DNA from: Nematostella vectensis
Taxonomy: Eukaryota; Cnidaria; Anthozoa; Actiniaria; Edwardsiidae
Reading direction: 5' to 3'
Assembly: GCF_932526225.1 (NCBI RefSeq)
Contig: NC_064039.1
Span: forward strand, 14,402,139 to 14,466,138
Length of the DNA: 64,000 bases
Both the position numbers and the translations under genes were made by a program. The notes beneath the pieces were generated by a model. The model did no database searches and had not been told where the DNA came from. It saw only the letters and a list, made by a program, of their open reading frames with translations. Of this stretch, positions 33,604-45,500 are shown piece after piece (position 1 is the stretch's first letter; every line of letters begins with the position of its first letter).

Positions 33604-36015
33604 GTAAGAATCACAAAGAATCATGCCGTTTTAATGTTGTATCGCATCTATATGCGCTTTATTTATAAAAGAATACATAAAAGAATTACTTGAGCAAGTA
33701 TCGGGTAAGTAAATTTGCACATATGGTAAGCAAAGGAATGTCGGCAAAACTTCACAAATTAAGGCCACCATACATTGCAATTTGCGCATGCATTTCTTGG
33801 CTTGAAAACATTGTTTAAAAACTCGAGTGAGTGAGTGATCGCCCACTCATGTCATTGCTTGACATGGCTAGTTACGATACAAGTGGTTTTGACACACAAG
33901 ACGGAGACAAACTTTGTTAAGACTCGTTTTGTACCTCGTCCTAGGGCTCGTCCAAGAACACGCAAACTCGTGCCAACTTCTCTGAATGCGGTCGGGCGAA
34001 GCCCGAGAGTAATAGGCATGATAAACCCGCTAATTCCCTTAGCTAACAATTCAATCAGACATATTATTAGACAAATCGTAGTAATTATGCTCTTGTATCG
34101 AGCAATTACAGTAGAACTAGTTGGGAATACTATTTAAGCATTCGAGAAGGTTTTCACCGAGGAATACCTTTCTCTTGTTGCAAGACCAGAGATATAAACT
34201 TTACTATTTATAGTTTGACACATAGCGTTACTATAGAGACTGAGGTTAAAAAATACCACCACTTTGTCCTCACTTTGTAGTTTCCGGTATTAAACATGGG
34301 GCTAAAAGGCGCTAAAATCAATCAAAATTCCTGTGGAGAATAAATTGCTTTAGATTTCACTTAAAGGTTATCGTTGTGTTGTGTGACCGAATAACTCAAG
34401 TTTCAACACAACCCGAGAACACATGGTTGAGGTCTAAAAGTCCTTATGTAAACTCAGTTACTAACATGCTTACAGATATTTTAGCGTGACAAGATAAGAA
34501 CATCAAATCGTTACTTGAGAGATAGTGTCCTATATCAGCATAAATCGCTTATATAACTGTTTTGTTTGTTTCTTTAATAAGCTTGACAGATGCGTTAGTA
34601 GCGTGTTTTCATTTGGAATCCATGTGTAACCTTTTGCTCTGTCAACCCACGGCAAGGGGACCTCTTTCCGGGAACGAAAGTGATGTCAGTTCGCACGTAT
34701 AAAGTTTGCCTATGTAGCCTCTAAAAATAAATATCTCACCTTTTATCTTGATTTACCCGTTGAAATTTATACATATTTATTTATTCTTTTGACTATAAGG
34801 AGATATATTATAGACACTACCATAAATGAAAAAACAACTGAAAACAAACAAACAGTTCACTCAGCGCAATGACTCCTTTGGAGACGCATGGTCGAACACA
34901 GCGAGCACCTACTAACGACATTAGTTCAAAGTGGATATACTCAATATTACATAGTCTCTTAACAGTTTCAAGTGCAGCTTTATATTCGCAAAACACAGTA
35001 TCTGTTAAAACGCACAATCATCTATCTCGTGGGGAAATACGGAAAGTGCGCTGAGAGGTACCATGGCCACGATTACATTTTTTTTTAAAACGTTAGACAT
35101 CTCTTAGGTTCTGATGCACAATGAAGCCTTTCTAGCACGCTGGTGGGCTAGTGAAGTTCAAGAAAGTCATTTTGCATTTTTTAATTGGCTCATTTCCTTA
35201 AAATGGTAAGGTTAACCCCGTTCGGGGCGATAACGTGATTTCGAGGGAGAGCTACGAAGAGCTACGGAAAAAAAAAAAACGCTTAAAGCTGGTTTCGGTC
35301 TCCATATGATCACACTCGTGACTAAGGCCATTTTCGGCACATTGCACAGCAGCGGTGACGGATAAAACATTTTGCAGGTTGCAGAGTCTCGCATTCTTTT
35401 CTTGCTATGCGTTTAGGTTAATATTTACAGTGGTCGCCTCTTTCTACCGGGAAAAATGAAGCGCGTCGATTGGCTAGTTTCCTGAAATGGTTTTTCAGGT
35501 TGCATTGCGAGTCGCAAGGAACATTATACACAGGAAATATTTTTCTCGCAAGGTTACGAAAAGTAGAAGCCAGTTCTACTTTATTTTGCATCTCACAACG
35601 CAACAAAAAATTGCATTGCAAGTTCCAGTTCCAGTAGTTGTGTAACATGGCCTTTAGGGGATAATAATCAACAAGTAGATACCAAACCATAACTACAAAC
35701 CTCACTGGAATATTCCTGTTATTAATAATCGTCTACTTCACACCCTAGAAAAAAAAGGCAAAACAAACAACAATATCAATAGTGCTCACTAATTTCAAAA
35801 CTATCTACAAATATTTTAACATAGGTCAGAGAATCAAACAAAGAAATTACACCTTAAGCTTACGGTTTATCCTAATCTTTTCGGGTCTAAGCAGAGCGTG
35901 CTATTCCGTGTTTTGACAAGGAGTCCGTTCCCGTTCACACTTTTCATACCTTTTTCGCCGAATGGTAAAATCGCGAACTTTCTTTTTTCGGGGACGGATA
36001 ATTCAAGCTCTTCGA
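33604..36015. other. Noncoding or intronic DNA
   Basis: No gene or clear repeat is recognised; several short open frames have no protein character. Confidence 0.4.
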
Positions 36016-36735
36016 GTCATGCAGTATTGTCTAATAATGTTGGCGTCAGTATTGCCTAATGTTGGCGTCATTATTGCCTAATAATGTTGCCGTCAGTATT
36101 GCCTAATAATGTTGCCGTCAGTATTGCCTAATAATGTTGCCGTCAGTATTACCTAATAATGTTGCCGTCAGTATTGCCTAATAATGTTGCCGTGAATATT
36201 GCCTAATAATGTTGCCGTCAGTATTACCTAATAATGTTGCCGTCAGTATTGCCTAATAATGTTGCCGTGAATATTGCCTAATAATGTTGCCGTCAGTATT
36301 GCCTAATAATGTTGCCGTCAGTATTGCCTAATAATGTTGCCGTCAGTATTGCCTAATAACCTAATAATGTTGCCGTCAGTATTGCCTAATAATGTTGCCG
36401 TCAGTATTGTCTAATAATGTTGCCGTCAGTATTGTGTAATAGTTTTGGCGTCAGAATTGTCTAATAATGTTGGCGTCAGTATTGTCTAATAATGTTGGCG
36501 TCAGTATTGTCTAATAATGTTGGCGTCAGTATTGCCTAATGTTGGCGTCATTATTGCCTAATAATGTTGCCGTCAGTATTGTCTTATAATGTTGCCATCG
36601 GTATTGCCTAATAATGTTGCCGTCTGTATTGTCTAATAATGTTGCCGTCAGTATTGCCTAATAATGTTGCCGTCTGTATTGCCTAATAATGTTGCCGTCT
36701 GTATTGCCTAATAATGTTGCCGTCTGTATTGCCTA
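36016..36735 (+). repeat. 25-bp minisatellite
   Basis: About 29 copies of TAATAATGTTGCCGTCAGTA plus TTGCC. GGCGTCAG variants dominate at the left edge and in the middle (about 36430-36560), and GTCTGTATT variants at the right end, so the array is built of sub-blocks. Confidence 0.95.
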
Positions 36736-37913
36736 TTCTTTTTAAATTAAATGATGCTGATTTGCCAGTACAAAAACATTTCAAAATGTCTCGTGACAGT
36801 GTTAATTTTCAAAGAAAGTTAGAGTGCTAACGCATTCGCAGATTTTTGTGAATTCGTGCTCTGCATTTATCTAACCCTTGCACTCAAGAACCCATGTGTC
36901 GTAACCCGCGGTGGTTCATGGGTAGCGTATAAACGGCTGAATCTTGGATATGGAAACTATGTGAATGTTGTGAAGCGTTAGGAGGAATCTTGAAGGCGAT
37001 GAGCCACTTTGGATTGTAGGGCTAATATAGAGATTCAGACATTGCCTAAAAGCGGAGCTCAACAGACCAAATCTTTGCTTATTTTCGCTTTATAATTTAA
37101 ACAAATATTAAATATTATTATTTCTATTTTTGACGACGTCAACCATTTCACAGATCACGCGACCAAGTTGTTACCCCCATCGATTACGTCATCGATCACG
37201 TCACCAATCACGTGACCACAGTTTTGCACTTCCCTTGACACAAACATGACACCTGCCAAGTTTGGTTGTCATACGATGCTTTTAAGGGACGGACGGACGG
37301 ACATCGCGTCGCGAAAATTCGAGTCGATGGGTTACCAATATTTGTTAGCATATTTGTTTTATATACCACTTTTTTTACTTTTTCTTTGGTATGGGGCTTC
37401 GCTTCCCTTCGTGGAAGCTCCGCTAACATTGCTTTAGCGGCCAGCAATGATAAACAAGCAATAACTTGGGCTTATCGCGTCATTGACCAAGCGACTACAA
37501 GACTGTATTTTGCTGTACTGTTTGCAGCTTATTCCATGTTTTATCGACACTATTTCTTCGCATAAAAGAGAATAAGACCCACATCTGATCACACTGAGAC
37601 GAAAAGTTTGTATTGTAAAGCATACATGAACACCTTTAAAAGTTTTGACTAAAGAAAGGGCATAGAGTGTTGTAAACATGGCGATCGTAGAAGAGGGGTT
37701 TTAATCGACGGTTTTATCATTGCTCGCCTTTGAGGCAATTTTTGTATAATTATCATTAAAGAGCCACCGCTTTAACGAATTCTACCTTTATGTCGCATTC
37801 CGTTTTTGTCAATACCCACGCAAAAAAAATACTTTTTGGAGCGAATTTATACACCAATATTAGTCGAAAAATACAGAGGTTTGTATAAGGAACGATCGGC
37901 TTCCGGTGAATTT
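36736..37913. other. Noncoding DNA
   Basis: No gene. The stretch contains an ACGTCA-type motif cluster at 37130-37218 and a GGACGGACGGAC run near 37290. Confidence 0.4.
37130..37218. promoter_or_regulatory. Cluster of CRE/E-box-like motifs
   Basis: Within 90 bases there are TGACGACGTCA, GATCACGCGACC, GATTACGTCAT, GATCACGTCACC and AATCACGTGACC: spaced variants of one ~12-bp theme containing ACGTCA or CACGTG. They may be binding sites for bZIP or bHLH factors, or just a degenerate short repeat. Confidence 0.25.
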
Positions 37914-38601
37914 TGGTCCACTCGACCCATTCTTCCGCGGTCATCCTTAAACTCGGAGCTTGGAAGACATCCGGGTACAGTAAATCTCTTTTGAAGGTTG
38001 ATTTAGCACTCCATAAAACAACTCTTGGACAAAGTAGAAACGTATGTGAGGAATGCTTCCACTGTGGTGATTAAAAACGCTTTTGTTCCATCTCACCGTT
38101 ATTGGCTAAAAATATTTCTTAAGATGTTTTTCCTGTGAAAGATGTAAAAGAAATATGCTTTCAGCAACGTTTTTCCGCAATATTTGAATGTAAGCATTTC
38201 ACAAAAATACAAAACATATTTGAAATCGTACGTGAGGATGTGTTGTTGTCGTCGTTGTGGTCCACTCGACCCATTCTTCCGCGGTCATCCTTAAACTCGG
38301 AGCTTGGAAGACATCCGGGTACAGTAAATCTCTTTTGAAGGTTGATTTAGCACTCCATAAAACAACTCTTGGACAAAGTAGAAACGTATGTGAGGAATGC
38401 TTCCACTGTGGTGATTAAAAACGCTTTTGTTCCATCTCACCGTTATTGGCTAAAAATATTTCTTAAGATGTTTTTCCTGTAAAAGATGTAAAAGAAATAT
38501 GCTTTCAGCAACGTTTTTCCGCAATATTTGAATGTAAGCATTTCACAAAAATACAAAACATATTTGAAATCGTACGTGAGGATGTGTTGTTGTCGAAGTC
38601 C
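37914..38601 (+). repeat. Tandem duplication, 344-bp period
   Basis: Two nearly identical copies (37914-38257 and 38258-about 38601), starting TGGTCCACTCGACCCATTCT and including AAGATGTAAAAGAAATATGC. Only a few differences are visible (CCTGTGAAAG against CCTGTAAAAG), so the duplication is recent. Confidence 0.92.
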
Positions 38602-38610
38602 TATTGTCCT

Positions 38611-39170
38611 TGCTTTGGTTATTAGTCGTCCGCGTCAAAATCTCTTGTATCCGTACATGCCGTAAACATTGCCACTTATTTCGAGTCTCAAATTCAATGT
38701 CTTTGTACTTATGCCAATATGTTGGACGGTGATCCAACACATGCCGATGTGTTGACGGATGCTTGGGCGCGCTTCGAATAATCAAAAAAATATTATTTGG
38801 CTGGCAAAAGGCACAGTAATGCTTATTCGAATAATTAGGGACCTTAAGCAAGGACAGCGACTGCTAGGACAAGATCGAAAACAATGTGTTTGCTTTGGTT
38901 ATTAGTCGTCCGCGTCAAAATCTCTTGTATCCGTACATGCCGTAAACATTGCCACTTATTTCGAGTCTCAAATTCAATGTCTTTGTACTTATGCCAATAT
39001 GTTGGACGGTGATCCAACACATGCCGATGTGTTGACGGATGCTTGGGCGCGCTTCGAATAATCAAAAAAATATTATTTGGCTGGCAAAAGGCACAGTAAT
39101 GCTTATTCGAATAATTAGGGACCTTAAGCAAGGACAGCGACTGCTAGGACAAGATCGAAAACAATGTGTT
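38611..39170 (+). repeat. Tandem duplication, 280-bp period
   Basis: Two nearly identical copies (38611-38890 and 38891-39170), starting TGCTTTGGTTATTAGTCGTC and ending AAAACAATGTGTT. An ~80-codon minus-strand frame in each copy matches nothing I recognise. It lies directly beside the 344-bp duplication. Confidence 0.92.
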
Positions 39171-39544
39171 CGCTCTTGGCGATCAATTCCAATTAATTGT
39201 AATGGAATAAGCAAAAAAGTATAGGGAAAAAAACTAAGGATATTATTTCTACAACAGCACTAGCAGTTAGGGGAGTTTACAGTGAAAACGTCCGCGTCCT
39301 CAATTGACAGTAAAAGTTGGAGTTGTCAAGCCGTGGTTTGGTGGTAAACGGCTGACATTGATCAGACAAAACGCATTTACACGTCCACCTTGTCGTCGTC
39401 ATTTATTAAGGTCTCTAATGAATCAAGTCACGTCAAGAATTTGCTTGCTATACTTTCATCACACTTCGGAAACAAACTCAGGATTTCTAGCATAGTTCCT
39501 TCTTAAAAAATACTCCACCTTCTTTTCAATCGTCTCCTTCGCAG
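39171..39544. other. Upstream intron end of the giant exon
   Basis: Noncoding. The frame of the giant exon is closed upstream by TAG at 39493-39495, and TTCTTTTCAATCGTCTCCTT followed by CGCAG gives a strong polypyrimidine tract and 3' splice site ending at 39544. Confidence 0.55.
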
Positions 39545-42500
39545 TTTTCGGCTCAATAGGGACTGAAGTAGTAACAATGGCGTCAACAACATCAACTGTT
39601 GCAGAAGCGGCGACATTCACTGCAATATCAACAAACGCTACAGAGAATAAATTACAATTGAACATATCCAGTACACAATCTTCCAGTGAATCTATTCAAA
39701 GAACGTCGATAAGGACGTCTATAGTAAGAAACGAATCAAAAACATCAATTTCTAATATATCAACGACCAGCGCAATTACGTTTACGCAAAGCACAATTTC
39801 ATCAATTCTACCAAGTTTTACAAGAAATTCAAGTAAATTGAGTGCCTCTGCAACGCAATACTCCAAAGAGAGCCAGTCAAATATATTAACACAAAAGACA
39901 ATTATAATGATGACCAAGAGTCAAACATTTGCTTCCTACTTACAAAGCAACACGACAAGTGAGATCGAAACAAATCAGACCACATCAAGTTTAAGTGTTA
40001 AAGAAAACACAAGGAATAATTTAACACATGTAATCACATCCGTAAGTCTGATTTCCCCATCAATCGTCACAATAAACAGGACTAGAGAAGCAAACAGCAC
40101 CACGATTCTTACATCAACAAGCGTACAATATAATACAACCCTCAAAAGGGCGCCGAGTGCTACAAGTACTGCAACAAGTTACCCCTCATTGATAACGTCG
40201 ACAGTGGGTAATTTTACAAGAGAAACAAGTGTTTTCTTTGACTCGACTACTCCAAATGCAACTACGCTCGTACCAAGCATCAGTGCCTCTATCTCACCAA
40301 ACGTCACAATAAACATGACTAGAGAAGCGAACAGCACTATGATTCTTCCCTCGACAAGCGTGCCATACAATACAACGCTCATACCAGCGTCGAATGCAAA
40401 AAGTACTGCAGCAACAACGATGTCACCATCATATGTAGCCAATATGACGACACTGGATTCTTCTGTTAGCTTGACGAGATCTTCATTGTCAACCACATTG
40501 ATCCAAAGCATTAGCACGTCTATTTTGCCTTACAATACAACCGTCATCGCAACACCAAACACAACAAGATTGGTGACTTCAACGATCTCATCGTCTACTG
40601 TAAATGTGAGTGCTATCTCGACGATATCATTGATTGAAAGCACAATCATGGCAAGCGTTGCTTCTTCTATCCAACTCAACATCACCTCACACACAACGAT
40701 GGCAATTAACGACACCTTGAGGATGACATCGACAAGTACGGTTTTCCCAACAACGATCACACCATCACCCAATATTACAAGCTACCCCTCAATGATGACG
40801 TCGGCAGTGGGTAATTTTACAAGCGCAACAAATGTTGTCTTTGACTCGACTACTCCAAATGCAACTACGCTCGTACCAAGCATCAGTGCATCTATCTCAC
40901 CAAACGTCACAAAAAACATGACTAGAGAAGCGAACAGCACTATGATTCTTCCCTCGACAAGCGTGCCATACAATACAACGCTCATACCAGCGCCGAATAC
41001 AACAACTACTGCAGCAACAACGATGTCACCATCATATGTAGCCAATATGACGACACTGGATTCTTCTGTTAGCTTGACGAGATCTTCATTGTCAACCACA
41101 TTGATCCCAAGCATTAGCACGTCTATTTTGCCTTACAATACAACCGTCATCGCAACACCAAACACAAGATTGGTGACTTTAACGATCTCATCGTCTACTG
41201 TAAATGTGAGTGCTATCTCGACGATATCATTGATTGAAAGCACAATCATGGCAAGCGTTGCTTCTTCTATCCAACTCAACATCACCTCACACACAACGAT
41301 GGCAGTTAACGACACCTTGAGGATGACATCAACAAGTACGGTTTTCCCAAAAACGATCACACCATCACCCAATATTACAAGCTACCCCTCAATGATGACG
41401 TCGGCAGTGGGTAATTTTACAAGCGCAACAAGTGTTGTCTTTGACTCGACTACTCCAAATGCAACTACGCTCGTACCAAGCATCACTGCCTCTATCTCAC
41501 CAAACGTCACAATAAACGTGACTAGAGAAGCGAACAGCACTATGATTCTTCCCTCGACAAGAGTGCCATACAATACAACGCTCATACCAGCGCCGAATGC
41601 AACAAGTACTGCAGCAACAACGATGTCACCATCATATGTAGCCAATATGACGACACTGGATTCTTCTGTTAGCTTGACGAGATCTTCATTGTCAACCACA
41701 TTGATCCCAAGCATTAGCACGTCTATTTTGCCTTACAATACAACCGTCATCGCAACACCAAACACAACAAGATTGGTGACTTCAACGATCTCATCGTCTA
41801 CTGTAAATGTGAGTGCTATCTCGACGACATCTTCGATTGAAAGCACAATCATGGTAAGCGTTGCTTCTTCTATCCAACTCAACATCACTTCAAACACAAC
41901 GATGGCAGTTAACGACACCTTGAGGACGACATCAACAAGCACGGTTTTCCCAACAACGATCACACCATCACCCAATATTACAAGCTACCCCTCATTGATG
42001 ACGTCGGCAGTGGGTAATTTTACAAGCGCAACAAGTGTTGTCTTTGACTCGACTACTCCAAATGCAACTACGCTCGTACCAAGCATCAGTGCCTCTATCT
42101 CACCAAACGTCACAATAAACATGACTAGAGAAGCGAACAGCACTATGATTCTTCCCTCGACAAGCGTGCCATACAATACAACGCTTATACTAGCGCCGAA
42201 TGCAACAAGTACTGCAGCATTAACGATGTCACCATCATATGTAGCCAATATGACGACACTGGATTCTTCTGTTAGCTTGACGAGATCTTCATTGTCAACC
42301 ACATTGATCCCAAGCATTAGCACATCTATTTTGCCTTACAATACAACCGTCATCGAAACACCAAACACAAGATTGGTGACTTCAACGATCTCATCGTCTA
42401 CTGTAAATGTGAGTGCTATCTCGAAGACATCAACGATTGAAAGCACGATCATGGCAAGTGTTGCTTCTTCTATCCAACTCAACATCACCTCAAACACAAA

Positions 42501-45500
42501 GATGGCTGTTAACGACACCTTGAGGACGACATCAACAAGTACGGTTTTCCCAACAACGATCACACCATCACCCAATATTACAAGCTACCCCTCAATGATG
42601 ACGTCGGCAGTGGGTAATTTTACAAGCGCAACAAGTGTTGTCTTTGACTCGACTACTCCAAATGCAACTACGCTCGTACCAAGCATCAGTGCCTCTATCT
42701 CACCAAACGTCACAATAAACATGACTAGAGAAGCGAACAGCACTATGATTCTTACCTCGACAAGCGTGCCATACAATACAACGCTCATACCAGCGCCGAA
42801 TGCAACAAGTACTGCAGCAACAACGATGTCACCATCATATGTAGCCAATATGACGACACTGGATTCTTCTGTTAGCTTGACGAGATCTTCATTGTCAACC
42901 ACATTGATCCAAAGCATTAGCACGTCTATTTTGCCTCACAATACAACTGTCATCGCAACACCAAACACAACAAGATTGGTGACTTCAACGATCTCATCCT
43001 CCACTGTAAATGTGAGTGCTATCTCGACGACATCATCGATTGAAAGCACAATCATGGCAAGCGTTGCTTCTTCTATCCAACTCAACGTCACCTCAAACAC
43101 AACGATGGCAGTTAACGACACCTTGAGGACGACATCAACAAGTACGGTTTTCCCAACAACGATCACACCATCACCCAATATTACAAGCTACCCCTCAATG
43201 ATGACGTCGGCAGTGGGTAATTTTACAAGCGCAACAAGTGTTGTCTTTGACTCGACTACTCCAAATGCAACTACGCTCGTACCAAGCATCATTGCCTCTA
43301 TCTCACCAAACGTCACAATAAACGTGACTAGAGAAGCGAACAGCACTATGAATCTTCCCTCGACAAGAGTGCCATACAATACAACGCTCATACCAGCGCC
43401 GAATGCAACAAGTACTGCAGCAACAACGATGTCACCATCATATGTAGCCAATATGACGACACTGGATTCTTCTGTTAGCTTGACGAGATCTTCATTGTCA
43501 ACCACATTGATCCCAAGCATTAGCACGTCTATTTTGCCTTACAATACAACCGTCATCGCAACACCAAACACAACAAGATTGGTGACTTCAACGATCTCAT
43601 CGTCTACTGTAAATGTGAGTGCTATCTCGACGACATCTTCGATTGAAAGCACAATCATGGCAAGCGTTGCTTCTTCTATCCAACTCAACATCACTTCAAA
43701 CACAACGATGGCAGTTAACGACACCTTGAGGACGACATCAACAAGTACGGTTTTCCCAACAACGATCACACCATCACCCAATATTACAAGCTACCCCTCA
43801 TTGATGACGTCGGCAGTGGGTAATTTTACAAGCGCAACAAGTGTTGTCTTTGACTCGACTACTCCAAATGCAACTACGCTCGTACCAAGCATCAGTGCCT
43901 CTATCTCACCAAACGTCACAATAAACATGACTAGAGAAGCGAACAGCACTATGATTCTTCCCTCGACAAGAGTGCCATACAATACAACGCTCATACCAGC
44001 GCCGAATGCAACAAGTACTGCAGCAACAACGATGTCACCATCATATGTAGCCAATATGACGACACTGGATTCTTCTGTTAGCTTGACGAGATCTTCATTG
44101 TCAACCACATTGATCCCAAGCATTAGCACGTCTATTTTGCCTTACAATACAACCGTCATCGCAACACCAAACACAACAAGATTGGTGACTTCAACGATCT
44201 CATCGTCTACTGTAAATGTGAGTGCTATCTCGACGACATCATCGATTGAAAGCACAATCATGGCAAGCGTTGCTTCTTCTATCCAACTCAACATCACCTC
44301 AAACACAACGATGGCAGTTAACGACACCTTGAGGAAGACATCAACAAGTGCGGTTTTCCCAACAACGATCACACCATCACCCAATATTACAAGCTACCCC
44401 TCATTGATGACGTCGGCAGTGGGTAATTTTACAAGCGCAAAAAGTGTTGTCTTTGACTCGACTACTCTAAATGCAACTACGCTCGTACCAAGCATCAGTG
44501 CCTCTATCTCACCAAACGTCACAATAAACATGACTAGAGAAGCGAACAGCACTATGATTCTTCCCTCGACAAGCGTGCCATACAATACAACGCTCATACC
44601 AGCGCCGAATGCAACAAGTACTGCAGCAACAACGATGTCACCATCATATGTAGCCAATATGACGACACTGGATTCTTCTGTTAGCTTGACGAGATCTTTA
44701 TTGTCAACCACATTGATCCCAAGCATTAGCACGTCTATTTTGCCTTACAATACAACCGTCATCGCAACACCAAACACAACAAGATTGGTGACTTCAACGA
44801 TCTCATCGTCTACTGTAAATGTGAGTGCTATTTCGACGACATCTTCGATTGAAAGCACAATCATGGCAAGCGTTGCTTCTTCTATCCAACTCAACGTCAC
44901 CTCAAACACAACGATGGCAGTTAACGACACCTTGAGGACGACATCAACAAGTACGGTTTTCCCAACAACGATCACACCATCACCCAATATTACAAGCTAC
45001 CCCTCAATGATGACGTCGGCAGTGGGTAATTTTACAAGCGCAACAAGTGTTGTCTTTGACTCGACTACTCCAAATGCAACTACGCTCGTACCAAGCATCA
45101 CTGCCTCTATCTCACCAAACGTCACAATAAACGTGACTAGAGAAGCGAACAGCACTATGATTCTTCCCTCGACAAGAGTGCCATACAATACAACGCTCAT
45201 ACCAGCAACGAATGCAACAAGTACTGCAGCAACAACGATGTCACCATCATATGTAGACAATATGACGACACTGGATTCTTCTGTTAGCTTGACGAGATCT
45301 TCATTGTCAACCACATTGATCCCAAGCATTAGCACGTCTATTTTGCCTTACAATACAACCGTCATCGCAACACGAAACACAACAAGATTGGTGACTTCAA
45401 CGATCTCATCGTCTACTGTAAATGTGAGTGCTATCTCGACGACATCTTCGATTGAAAGCACAATCATGGCAAGCGTTGCTTCTTCTATCCAACTCAACAT

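Noticed and set aside
33257-33607. 116-codon frame ending at the same GTAAGA donor
   Set aside because: It starts with TTG rather than ATG and has no family resemblance. The ATG-led frame from 33552 is the better reading of this donor.
38543-39131. ~80-100 codon minus-strand frames in the 280-bp duplication
   Set aside because: The two copies are almost identical, so conservation says nothing. No motif is recognisable and no splice context is evident.
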